In this document: piece by piece, positions 1 through 7,728 of the stretch | How positions within the stretch are numbered: position 1 is the stretch's first letter | Layout: every line of letters starts with the position of its first letter | From: VXNF01 sp964291305 | GTDB lineage: Bacteria > Actinomycetota > Acidimicrobiia > Acidimicrobiales > CATQHL01 | Assembly (NCBI GenBank): GCA_964291305.2 | Contig: OZ219783.1 | Coordinates: forward strand, 1 to 64,000 | Length of the DNA: 64,000 bases | Reading direction: 5' to 3' | The notes under the pieces: generated by a model | Database searches by the model: none | The model's input: only the letters and a program-made list of their open reading frames with translations | Told to the model about the DNA's origin: nothing | Translations under genes and position numbers: made by a program

Positions 1-186
1 AACCGACTCGAAGTAGGTAAAGACTTCTAGCGCGGTGAGCACCCCGAGGATCAGGGCGATCTTTACGTATTGCCGGTCTGAAGGGTGCTCGTGGCTCTCA
101 CCGGGGCCTTCGTCGTGGTCGTCGGTGGCGGGGGGAGTTGCGGGCGCCTCAAAGATCTCTGCTGATGCCGGCTGTGATTGACTCAT
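1..186 (-). CDS. Cytochrome c oxidase subunit IV-like protein (partial, N-terminal 62 residues)
   Basis: The gene runs off the left edge; only its N-terminus is present. It starts at an ATG 14 bp downstream of the ctaE stop. The visible part is an acidic, His-containing cytoplasmic leader of about 40 residues (DDHDEGPGESHEH) followed by the start of a hydrophobic helix (VKIALILGVLTALEVFTYFE). That pattern fits the small prokaryotic cytochrome c oxidase subunit IV family (CtaF/CyoD-like), which stabilises the haem-copper oxidase. Its place directly after ctaD-ctaE supports this. The C-terminus is outside the window, so length and the later membrane segments cannot be checked. Confidence 0.75.
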   Translation of the reverse strand, partial: MSQSQPASAEIFEAPATPPATDDHDEGPGESHEHPSDRQYVKIALILGVLTALEVFTYFESV

Positions 187-200
187 AAGCGGCGCCCTCT

Positions 201-854
201 CTACTGCGGGAATAGGTAGATGATCGTGAAAATGAGGATCCACACGATGTCTACGAAGTGCCAGTACAGACCGATGAGTTCGACGGTCTCGGCGTTGCGG
301 GAACTCAACCGGCCACGCAGGTTGGAAACCAGCGCCGACATCAACATCACGATTCCGATGGTGACGTGGGCACCGTGGAAGCCCGTGAGGGTATAGAACG
401 CAGACCCAAAGATGTTGGTGGTGTAGCCAAGCCCGAGGCCGTAGAAGACGGTGAACTCATAGACCTGCCCGGCAATGAACGTGCCGCCGAGCAGGGCGGT
501 AGCCACGATCCACACCCGGAAAGCCCGTTCCTCGCCCCGGTTGATCGCCGACAGCGCCAGCACCATGGTCAGCGAACTCATCAGCAGCACAAACGAACTG
601 ACCGACGTGAACGGGATGTCGAAGACATCCAGCGGGCCTATCTGGCCTTCCGGCAGTCGGGACTTGGCGAACATGTAGGTGGCGATTAGGGCACCGAAGA
701 GCAAGCACTCCGAGCCCAGGAAGAGCCACATCGCCACCTTGTTGTGCGACATGCCCGTGTTCGTGGGGGGATGCTCGGCTACCTCGTGGCCGTCGGTGGG
801 TGGGGCAGTCACAGCCGCTTCGGGGGTGGCGACATCGCTCACGACATCACTCAC
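201..854 (-). CDS. ctaE: Cytochrome c oxidase subunit III (aa3-type)
   Basis: This is subunit III of the membrane aa3-type cytochrome c oxidase, which supports stability and proton uptake of the catalytic subunit. The 217-residue protein has a ~35-residue polar N-terminus and then five hydrophobic helices, the usual short bacterial form. The closing motif LYWHFVDIVWILIF and the earlier FTLTGFHGAH-type helix (here YTLTGFHGAHVTIG) are classic subunit III signatures. The start is a GTG that overlaps the ctaD stop as GTGA (851-854), so translation is probably coupled to ctaD. It is followed 14 bp later by the subunit IV-like gene. Confidence 0.95.
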   Translation of the reverse strand: MSDVVSDVATPEAAVTAPPTDGHEVAEHPPTNTGMSHNKVAMWLFLGSECLLFGALIATYMFAKSRLPEGQIGPLDVFDIPFTSVSSFVLLMSSLTMVLALSAINRGEERAFRVWIVATALLGGTFIAGQVYEFTVFYGLGLGYTTNIFGSAFYTLTGFHGAHVTIGIVMLMSALVSNLRGRLSSRNAETVELIGLYWHFVDIVWILIFTIIYLFPQ

Positions 855-2920
855 GGCTGGGGCTCGCTTGCGGGTTGGGCCTCTGAGGCCCGCGTTAGTT
901 CCTCAGGCGTCTGGTCTATTCCCCAGTCACCTGAGCCATTTGAGTCAGCTGAGCCGTCGCCGGAGGGGCCAGCAGGTTCCTCGGAATGGTGATCGTCGTG
1001 TCCGTGTGCCTCGGGATCGTCGGGGGGTTCGAATACCCAGCCGTAGATGCCGCCCAGAATCACCAACGCTCCCACGCCCACAATCCAGAGGTTGTAGATG
1101 AGGCCGTAGGCCACCAACGGCAAGCCCAGAGCCACCACTAAAGGCCAGTAAGACGGCGAAGGCAGGTGCACACCGGTGGCACTGCCATCGTGGGCCACGT
1201 CGGCGGCGCGGGCAATACGTATTACCTTGCCATTGTCGTCATAACCCCACTTGCGGTGCCAGAACTCGTCCTGGCGAGTCACGGTGATCTCGCGATCGAA
1301 GTTGTGAGCGGGAGCTGGCGAAGCGGTCATCCACTCCAGGCCCCTGGCGTCCCACGGGTCGGGGCCTATCGGCGGAGCCCCACGGGCGCGGCGACGGCTG
1401 ACGCCGATGTTCCAGAACAACATCAGCACCCCCACAGCAATAACGAAAGCGCCGATACTCGCTACCAAGTTCCAGAGGTTGAATCCGGAATCAGCGGCAT
1501 AGCTGTGGATTCGGCGCGACATGCCCTGCAGACCCAGTATGTGCATCGGGCCGAAGGTGAGGTTGAAACCAACCAGGAGCACCCAAAAGCCGATCTTGCC
1601 GAGCTTCTCGTCCAGCTTGTAGCCGAACGCCTTAGGCCACCAGAAATAGAAACCCGAGAGCATCCCCATTAGTGAACCGCCGAAGATCACGTAGTGAAAG
1701 TGAGCCACTATGTAGTAAGTGTCGGTCTGTTGTGTATCCGCAGGTGAGATGGCGTGGGTGACGCCCGACAGGCCGCCGATAGTAAACATCGCCACGGCTC
1801 CAACGGAGTAGAGCATCGCCGTGGTAAATCGCAGGCGACCCCCCCACATGGTTGCCAACCAGTTGAGAATCTTCACCCCTGTGGGCACGGCAATGAACAT
1901 GGTGGACAGCGAAAAGGCCGCCACCGAGACCGGACCCATGCCGGAGGTAAACATGTGGTGCGCCCAGACACCCCAGCCCATGAACCCGATAGCGATGCCC
2001 GAGAAGACCATGAACGGGTAGCCGAAGATCGGCTTCCGGCTGAACACCGGGATCACCTCAGACATGATGCCGAAGGCAGGCAGAATGAGGATGTAGACCT
2101 CGGGATGGCCGAAGATCCAGAACAGGTGCTGCCAGAGCAAGGGATCGGCGCCGGCAGCCACGTTGAAGAAGTTGGCGCCAAATAGCCTGTCGAAGCTCAA
2201 CAGGAACAGCGCCACGGTAATCACCGGGATGGCGAACAGCAGCAAGAACTGCACCACTAACAGCATCCAGGTGAGCACAGGCATGCGGAACAGCGACATC
2301 CCCGGAGCGCGCATGTTGAGCACAGTGGTAATGAGGTTTATGGCGCTGACCAGCGAGGCAATGCCGGCAATTTGCAGGCCCAGGGCATAGAAGTCCATGC
2401 CGTTACTCGGCGAGAAGACGAGTCCGCTGTTGGGTGCGTAGCCAAACCAGCCACCGTCAGGGGCACCACCCAGGAACCAAGAAGTGTTCAAGAAGATGCC
2501 GCCAGCCAGGAAACACCACAGGCTAAAAGCGTTGAGCCGGGGGAACGCCACATCCCGGGCGCCGATCTGCAGCGGCAGGAGATAGTTGGCAAACGCCGCC
2601 GCCATTGGCATGACCACCAGGAACACCATCGTTACGCCGTGCATGGTGAACACCTGGTTGTAGGCGTCCTCGCTAAGCACGTTGCTGCCCGGCACAGCTA
2701 ACTGCAAACGGATCAGCAACGCCTCAATGCCGCCGAGCACCAGGAACAGCAGCGCGGCAGCGCCATACATGATGCCGATGCGCTTGTGATCCACCGTGAA
2801 CAGCCAACTCTTCCAGCCCGTTTCGCCCGTTGGCCGCGCCAGCACGCCCAGCGGCGTGGAGGGTCGCACTAACTGCTCGCCGGCGGTCAGCTGCAGTGGG
2901 GGTTCAGCGGTAGTGGTCAT
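851..2920 (-). CDS. ctaD: Cytochrome c oxidase subunit I (aa3-type, A1 family) with C-terminal extension
   Basis: This is the catalytic subunit of the proton-pumping aa3 oxidase. All metal ligands are visible: H94 (FTMHG, low-spin haem), H272 in the GHPEVY motif with cross-linking Y276, H321-H322 (AHHMF, CuB), and H407/H409 (HFHYV, haems a3 and a). E274 in GHPEVY, D123 at the D-pathway entry and K350 in the VPTGVK motif place it in the A1 family with both proton channels. At 689 residues it is about 130 longer than a minimal subunit I. The extra C-terminus holds a two-helix module beginning SYWPLV (about residue 589) and an acidic His-rich tail, resembling a fused subunit IV-like domain. The upstream neighbour is ctaC (83 bp away); ctaE overlaps the stop. 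Confidence 0.97.
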   Translation of the reverse strand: MTTTAEPPLQLTAGEQLVRPSTPLGVLARPTGETGWKSWLFTVDHKRIGIMYGAAALLFLVLGGIEALLIRLQLAVPGSNVLSEDAYNQVFTMHGVTMVFLVVMPMAAAFANYLLPLQIGARDVAFPRLNAFSLWCFLAGGIFLNTSWFLGGAPDGGWFGYAPNSGLVFSPSNGMDFYALGLQIAGIASLVSAINLITTVLNMRAPGMSLFRMPVLTWMLLVVQFLLLFAIPVITVALFLLSFDRLFGANFFNVAAGADPLLWQHLFWIFGHPEVYILILPAFGIMSEVIPVFSRKPIFGYPFMVFSGIAIGFMGWGVWAHHMFTSGMGPVSVAAFSLSTMFIAVPTGVKILNWLATMWGGRLRFTTAMLYSVGAVAMFTIGGLSGVTHAISPADTQQTDTYYIVAHFHYVIFGGSLMGMLSGFYFWWPKAFGYKLDEKLGKIGFWVLLVGFNLTFGPMHILGLQGMSRRIHSYAADSGFNLWNLVASIGAFVIAVGVLMLFWNIGVSRRRARGAPPIGPDPWDARGLEWMTASPAPAHNFDREITVTRQDEFWHRKWGYDDNGKVIRIARAADVAHDGSATGVHLPSPSYWPLVVALGLPLVAYGLIYNLWIVGVGALVILGGIYGWVFEPPDDPEAHGHDDHHSEEPAGPSGDGSADSNGSGDWGIDQTPEELTRASEAQPASEPQP

Positions 2921-3003
2921 GGTCGTGTAGGGGTTTCTCTGGCTGCCTTGGCTGGTTTTCGTTGGATGCTCTGCTTGTTTAGTGGCGCTTGTTCAGTGGC
3001 TGT

Positions 3004-4266
3004 CTAGCGCAGGATCGTGAGATATTCGACCAGCGCGTCGACGTCGCCATCGGTAAGGCCTGGGAATGCGGTCATACCGCGCCCGGCGTCGGGATCGTTA
3101 GCTTTCTGGCCAGGCGCATTGCGAATCCAGGCTTCGAGATCACCGCGGTTCAGTTGGCCTTGCTCGGCCATGTCTAGGTAGGGAACCCGTTCGGCACGAT
3201 CCTCGTAGAGGTCGAAGATCGAGCCGGAAAATGTCGTCCTGCTTGCCAGATGGGTCAGGTTGGGGGCAGCTCCCGACACCAAGGCGGTGGTGATCTCGTT
3301 CGCCCCGGCATAGTCAGCCATGCCGTCGGGTTGGTCATCTAAGTTCACGTCGCTAACCCCGTTGACGACGTGACAGTTGGCGCAGTTAGCCAAGAAGATC
3401 TCCTGACCCTCGTAGCCGGGATCGCCTGGCTCCAGCAGCGGCGCATCGGGTAGCTGGGTCTGCACCCATTCTTCCCACTCGGCTGGTTCTAAGACGATGG
3501 TGTACATGCGCATATAGGCGTGCGACAAGCCGCAGAACTCAGTGCACTGGCCCATGAAGCGGCCCGTCTCGTTGGATTCGATCACCCACGGGTGGGTACG
3601 CCCAGGCACGGCGTCCATTTTGCCGTTTAGCCGGGGGATCCAGAACGAGTGGATCACGTCACGAGAAGTGATCTCCAGAGGTACTTGCTGGCCCACTGGG
3701 ATCACCAGCTCGTTGGCCGTCACGATGTCGGGATGTGTGGAGGTGTCGCCGTCCAAGTGATATTGGAACTCCCACCACCATTGCTGGCCCACAACGGTCA
3801 CCCGCAGGTCGTCTTCGGCCGCCGATACCTCGTTCAGCTCCACCAGCGAGATCAAGGTGAACACCGAAATCACCGTCAGCAAAATCGTGGGGATGATCGT
3901 CCAGAGGATCTCCAGCCGTAAGTTGCCGTGAACCTGGTCGGGATACTCCTCGTCGCCGTAGAGATCGTCGTCGTCGGGATCCGCAGCGGCGGCCGCGGCT
4001 GCTGCCTTGCGGCGCACCCGGTAGCGCACAACTAGGTAGACGATGGCGCCCTGCACCAAGAAGAAGACCACGATGGCTACGCCTAGGACGGGGAAGAACA
4101 GATCGTTGATCTCTTGCGCGTCTGGGCCGGCCTCGGTGAGCGTGTCCAGGGGATGCTCGTTGGCACAAGAAGCCAGCGTGAGCGCAACCGCCAAGGCAAT
4201 CAGCGCCAGTCGCCAACGCCGCCAGGTGTGGCCGCCTAAGCGCCGGAGAGGCTGGTTAGCCATCAT
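3004..4266 (-). CDS. ctaC: Cytochrome c oxidase subunit II with fused C-terminal cytochrome c domain
   Basis: Subunit II accepts electrons and passes them through CuA to subunit I. The 420-residue protein begins with a lipoprotein signal (lipobox LASC, C34), then two membrane helices separated by an Ala- and Asp-rich loop (about residues 87-110), then the cupredoxin domain. CuA ligands H206, C241, C245, H249 and M252 (CTEFCGLSHAYM) are all present, as is the aromatic WWWEF patch. A haem-c domain follows with CANCH at 295-299 and a probable Met ligand near residue 403 (MTAFPG). Such caa3-type fusions take electrons directly from an upstream complex. The ATG overlaps the previous gene's stop as ATGA (4263-4266). 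Confidence 0.96.
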   Translation of the reverse strand: MMANQPLRRLGGHTWRRWRLALIALAVALTLASCANEHPLDTLTEAGPDAQEINDLFFPVLGVAIVVFFLVQGAIVYLVVRYRVRRKAAAAAAAADPDDDDLYGDEEYPDQVHGNLRLEILWTIIPTILLTVISVFTLISLVELNEVSAAEDDLRVTVVGQQWWWEFQYHLDGDTSTHPDIVTANELVIPVGQQVPLEITSRDVIHSFWIPRLNGKMDAVPGRTHPWVIESNETGRFMGQCTEFCGLSHAYMRMYTIVLEPAEWEEWVQTQLPDAPLLEPGDPGYEGQEIFLANCANCHVVNGVSDVNLDDQPDGMADYAGANEITTALVSGAAPNLTHLASRTTFSGSIFDLYEDRAERVPYLDMAEQGQLNRGDLEAWIRNAPGQKANDPDAGRGMTAFPGLTDGDVDALVEYLTILR

Positions 4267-5111
4267 TGGTCGCCCTCGTGGATCTCGCCGGTCTCTTCGG
4301 TGCCGTGTTTATCCGCGCTGTGGGTGTCGCCGTGGCCGTGGTCGTAACTGCCAATCGCGGTTGCCACGATGCCAGCAGCCACAACAACCACAGCAGCGAA
4401 AGCCAGCACAGTTGTAATCACCGACTTGGCGATCTTAGGCCGGGCGGCAAATAGCATCGCCAACAGCAGAATCGCCGCCGAGACGCCAGCCGCGATCCAA
4501 ACGGCACTGAACTCGCTCACAGCCAACAAGACGCGAGAGCCGCCCACGACCAAGATGGCCACGCCGGCCGCACCCAGCACGGGGATCTCGATTGGATACA
4601 TGAGGCGGTTGCGCAATGCTCGATTAGCGGTGGCATCGCCAGTGGCTCGATCAGCCCAGGCGGCAACAACCCACTCGAATGCCACGACGCCCGCCAGGAT
4701 GAGCCCGATCACGAAAATCGCCGAATGTGTAACCAGCCCGATGACCGCCACGGCCGCGGCGAATGCCGCCAGCGGAGGCCAATACGAAGGAGCGGTCGCC
4801 GTCGCACTGGGGGGTGTTTCACCCGTCGGAGTTAGCTCGCCCACAGACTCTGCGTCGGCATCGCGGAAAGCCACCAGCATGCATCCCAAGCCCCCGCTCA
4901 CCAGCGCGGCGAAGATCAGCACAACGAACCCTGTGTGCTCGCCGACGCCGCCTTCCCAGCCAAGGCTGACGACACCCTTCCAGGCGTCGCGATCCACGAC
5001 GCCGAGATAGTCAGCACCGGCTGGATCGCCCGTGGCGACCCCGTAGATGATGGCGCCGACGGCGGCGAGGACACCGAAGCCAAAGAAGAGCTTGAATCCG
5101 GGAGTCAGCAT
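4263..5111 (-). CDS. Multi-span membrane protein of the oxidase locus, subunit IV-like, with His-rich tail
   Basis: This 282-residue protein has about seven hydrophobic segments. Residues 60-85 and the segment starting SYWPPL (109-113) resemble actinobacterial cytochrome c oxidase subunit IV-type sequences, and the SYWP helix also resembles the C-terminal extension of CtaD in this window. The last ~27 residues are acidic and His-rich (YDHGHGDTHSADKHG), which could bind a metal such as copper. The start is the ATG at 5111, which shares its A with the TAA stop of the upstream gene (TAATG). The reading frame is open 60 bases further upstream, but that part lies inside the neighbour's coding sequence. 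The stop overlaps ctaC. I infer an accessory or assembly subunit; the exact function is unknown. Confidence 0.7.
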   Translation of the reverse strand: MLTPGFKLFFGFGVLAAVGAIIYGVATGDPAGADYLGVVDRDAWKGVVSLGWEGGVGEHTGFVVLIFAALVSGGLGCMLVAFRDADAESVGELTPTGETPPSATATAPSYWPPLAAFAAAVAVIGLVTHSAIFVIGLILAGVVAFEWVVAAWADRATGDATANRALRNRLMYPIEIPVLGAAGVAILVVGGSRVLLAVSEFSAVWIAAGVSAAILLLAMLFAARPKIAKSVITTVLAFAAVVVVAAGIVATAIGSYDHGHGDTHSADKHGTEETGEIHEGDQ

Positions 5112-5728
5112 TACTTCGTCACGAAGAGTCCGACCCAGATGACCAGGTACACGAACACCATCACATGCCACAGCAAGGCTGCCGCGGACATCCCGTCGAG
5201 GTGAACACTGGGTGTCGGCGCGGTGAGCGCACGCACCGCCATGACGAACAGAAAAATAAGCGCCACGGTGACCAGTGCCAGGTGACTGCCGGAGATGGTG
5301 TAGATGAGGGGTGCCGCCAAACTCCCCCCGTCAATCGTGAGGCCCATCTGGCGATACTGGAAGGCAGTCTGGTTGATGACCGCCACGCCAAACATTGCGG
5401 TGACGACCAACGCGATGAGCGTGTGGCGGCGATCATCGCGTTTGGTGGCGTGAATCACCCACTGCATAGTGACCACGCTGAGCAGCAGCGTCCAAGCCAT
5501 CACCGTGGGGGCAGTCAGTTCAACTCGAGCCCCGGTGGGAATCCAAGACTGACCCGGGTTTGCCCGGAGGAACTCCGCCCGCTCGGAGAAGTAAACACCC
5601 AGCAGCCCGCCGAAGTACATCAGCACCGCAGCTGCGGCGAAACCCGTTCCCACTTGCAGAGTCCGCCGGCGCGGAGGAACCGCGAGCAGTACCACCCGGG
5701 ACGTATCAACAGCGACACTCTGACTCAT
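5111..5728 (-). CDS. Subunit III-like membrane protein of the haem-copper oxidase superfamily (second copy)
   Basis: The 205-residue, five-helix protein has the subunit III layout: a basic N-terminus, a helix followed by a periplasmic loop with an FSERAEF-type motif, and a final helix WHVMVFVYLVIWVGLF that parallels the YWHFVDIVWILIF end of CtaE. It is clearly diverged from CtaE and lacks the TGFHG motif, having TISGSHLALVTV instead. It sits directly downstream of the ligand-less subunit I paralogue and is therefore its likely partner. The start ATG overlaps the stop of the chimeric 42-residue frame as ATGA (5725-5728). It is co-directional and overlapping with the downstream membrane protein, so the whole set is probably one transcript. 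Confidence 0.8.
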   Translation of the reverse strand: MSQSVAVDTSRVVLLAVPPRRRTLQVGTGFAAAAVLMYFGGLLGVYFSERAEFLRANPGQSWIPTGARVELTAPTVMAWTLLLSVVTMQWVIHATKRDDRRHTLIALVVTAMFGVAVINQTAFQYRQMGLTIDGGSLAAPLIYTISGSHLALVTVALIFLFVMAVRALTAPTPSVHLDGMSAAALLWHVMVFVYLVIWVGLFVTK

Positions 5729-5894
5729 AAGACGCCACCCTCAATCCCCTCCAGCTGCGGCCCATCCCAAAACCCCACTTGCAGAGTCCGCCGGCGCGGA
5801 GGAACCGCGAGCAGTACCACCCGGGGCGTATCAACAGCGACAGTCTGACTCATAAGACGCCATCCTCAATCCCCTCCAGCTGCGGCCCATCCCA
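5649..5894. repeat. 125-bp tandem duplication across a gene junction
   Basis: The segment from about 5649 to 5769 recurs from 5774 to 5894, an exact offset of 125 bp. I count only three substitutions over about 120 aligned bases. The unit contains the last ~15 codons of the subunit I paralogue and the first ~27 codons of the subunit III-like gene, with the ATGA stop/start overlap in its middle. Because the overlap was copied too, each copy keeps a coupled stop and start. Confidence 0.97.
5725..5853 (-). CDS. Chimeric 42-residue reading frame made by the tandem duplication
   Basis: The frame starts at the ATG that overlaps the subunit I paralogue's stop (ATGA, 5850-5853). It encodes the first 27 residues of the subunit III-like protein (MSQTVAVDTPRV onward), then 15 residues of the subunit I paralogue's C-terminus (ending GIEGGVL). 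It stops in a second ATGA overlap with the real subunit III-like start. It has no hydrophobic segment. It is best read as a by-product of duplication that keeps the ribosome moving from one gene to the next. Whether the peptide is stable or used is unknown. Confidence 0.55.
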   Translation of the reverse strand: MSQTVAVDTPRVVLLAVPPRRRTLQVGFWDGPQLEGIEGGVL

Positions 5895-7562
5895 GAGGGG
5901 GTGAGCTGAACTAACTGGGGACACCGGCTGGTCGCCGAAGTTATCGCTGGGTGGAGGTGAGGCTGCAACCCATTCCAAAGTGTGCCCACCCCACGGGTCG
6001 GGAACTGTCGAAGCCCCCCGCGAGAGAGCAACTGCACCGCGCACTGTGACGATCAGCACGACCGCTAGTGCCAGGAGAACCCCAGCGACCGCAATGACGG
6101 CGAAGACGGCTGTAACTTCCGCGCCCGAGGAGCTAAACACCTCGCTGGGGCGTTCGGGCTGGCCGAGGAATCCGGCTATCAGGCCCATTAGGCCCACGAT
6201 CAGCCCACCGGCACCCAAGACGGCAGCGACGCCGAAACCTGCAGCGTGTGAAGCGCGGCGGCCGAAAATCTTGGGACTCCAGTAGAACAGCCCGGCGACG
6301 GCGCCGAGCACGGCAGCCATCGCCACTAGATCTAGCAGGCCCGAGCCGGCTGCCGTACCTCGAAGCCCGTCCAATGGCTCCAGGGCTCGGTCCAGGTCGC
6401 TCTGCCAGGACTCGTTTTGCCGAGCAAAGCTCCGCAGAAATCCCACCGCGCCGCCCAGGACTCGGATAAAACCCACGATTGCGGCGAACACCAGCACGCC
6501 CAACGCCGAGAGAGCCACCGCCAGATGCCCGCTGGGCCGCGGGAACCGGCGGGCGGTGCGACCCAAATCGGCCCAGCCGCCGAGCAGCCCCAACACCGCC
6601 ACAGCAACCACGATGCCACTGATTACATACAGCGGGGTTGTGTTGGCCCCAGGACTGAAGAAACGTTGTAGGTCAGCACCAAAACTGAAAACCCCTGCCA
6701 AGCCGACAAGCGAGAGCATGAGACCCCAGCGACGATGCGGTGTGCCGAAAGCCACCGCCAGGATTTCGCCCACCACACCAATAACCGGGATGGCGAAGAC
6801 GAATACCTGCGGCTGGTCGAAGACCCAGGAGACCTGTTCGAAAAGGTTCTGCCCGGCCCCGTAACGCACCGCACTGGGGCCACGCAGATCTACCCACATT
6901 ATGACGAGATTGGCAACCAGGACCGGCAGGCTGAGAAGCCAGACGGCGCCGGTCACCAGAATCGACCAAGAGAACAACGGCAGCCGATCCAGGCTCATGC
7001 CACGGGGCCGCTGAGTAAGCAACGTGGTCAGCAGCACTGCGGTCGCTGCCAGCAGCGAAAGCACCACCATGGCGAAAGAGAGCAGCGAGAGTTCCGTGGC
7101 CCGCTGCTCGCCGCCGGGGGCTAGCCCACCGTCGATCGCCCAGGAAGCAATGAGGACTCCTGCTCCGGCGAGCCAACACCAAAATGCCGCGGCAGCTGCC
7201 CGCGGGAAGGCCACGCCTCGGGCGCCAATCTGTAGTGGAACCACGTGGATTGCAAGCCCAATCCACAGCGGTGTGACAAAAAGGAAGATCAGCCCGACCC
7301 GATAGAGGGTGAAGAACTGCTGAAACGACTCGATCCCGGCGAAAACCTCGAGGGCGGGCAGGTCAGCGCGCTCGGCTTGCAACAGCAGCCCACAGACCAA
7401 GCTGAAGCCGCCGAGCAGGAGCGAGGTCAAGATCCACATCCGCCCCAGGGTCTTGTGGTCGCCGCTAGACAGCAGCCCTGCAAGGCCTCGCGGCAGCGTC
7501 GACGCCGACGACTCCAGGGCGCTCTGAGTTGATGTGGGAGGGTGAGTCTCGATCGCGGTCAT
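5850..7562 (-). CDS. Haem-copper oxidase subunit I paralogue lacking all metal ligands (putative pseudoenzyme)
   Basis: The 570-residue protein aligns with CtaD across its whole length. Shared blocks include PLQIGAR.VAFPR, GMSL.R.P..SW, FYWSPKIFG, PDPW and LEW..ASP. Every metal ligand is replaced: low-spin haem His by Y87 (FTLYR), CuB His and Tyr by Q250 and F254 (DQPQVF for GHPEVY), the HH pair by DLQ or LQR near 297-300, and HFH by residues around G408-L410. The D-pathway Asp is G116. The frame is intact with a dozen helices preserved, so this is not simple decay. It heads the oxidase operon and overlaps the next frame. I infer a structural or regulatory subunit that cannot bind haem or CuB. 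Confidence 0.88.
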   Translation of the reverse strand: MTAIETHPPTSTQSALESSASTLPRGLAGLLSSGDHKTLGRMWILTSLLLGGFSLVCGLLLQAERADLPALEVFAGIESFQQFFTLYRVGLIFLFVTPLWIGLAIHVVPLQIGARGVAFPRAAAAAFWCWLAGAGVLIASWAIDGGLAPGGEQRATELSLLSFAMVVLSLLAATAVLLTTLLTQRPRGMSLDRLPLFSWSILVTGAVWLLSLPVLVANLVIMWVDLRGPSAVRYGAGQNLFEQVSWVFDQPQVFVFAIPVIGVVGEILAVAFGTPHRRWGLMLSLVGLAGVFSFGADLQRFFSPGANTTPLYVISGIVVAVAVLGLLGGWADLGRTARRFPRPSGHLAVALSALGVLVFAAIVGFIRVLGGAVGFLRSFARQNESWQSDLDRALEPLDGLRGTAAGSGLLDLVAMAAVLGAVAGLFYWSPKIFGRRASHAAGFGVAAVLGAGGLIVGLMGLIAGFLGQPERPSEVFSSSGAEVTAVFAVIAVAGVLLALAVVLIVTVRGAVALSRGASTVPDPWGGHTLEWVAASPPPSDNFGDQPVSPVSSAHPLWDGPQLEGIEDGVL

Positions 7563-7728
7563 ACGAATTCGGTAACTAGGTAAGGGTTGTCGGTTCGATA
7601 TGACCGCACGGCAAGATTCGCCCGACCGGCGGTCAGAGGGCCTGATCCAGCCAGAAACTGTAACGCGTGGCCGAGCGCTGACCGCACCGGATCGGGACGG
7701 ACTGCTTGCTGGCCTGTCAGCGTCGCCA

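Noticed and set aside
5850..7562. Reading the ligand-less subunit I paralogue as a pseudogene
   Set aside because: The frame is full length, helices and non-catalytic motifs are kept, and stop/start overlaps with neighbours are intact, which is not expected of decay.
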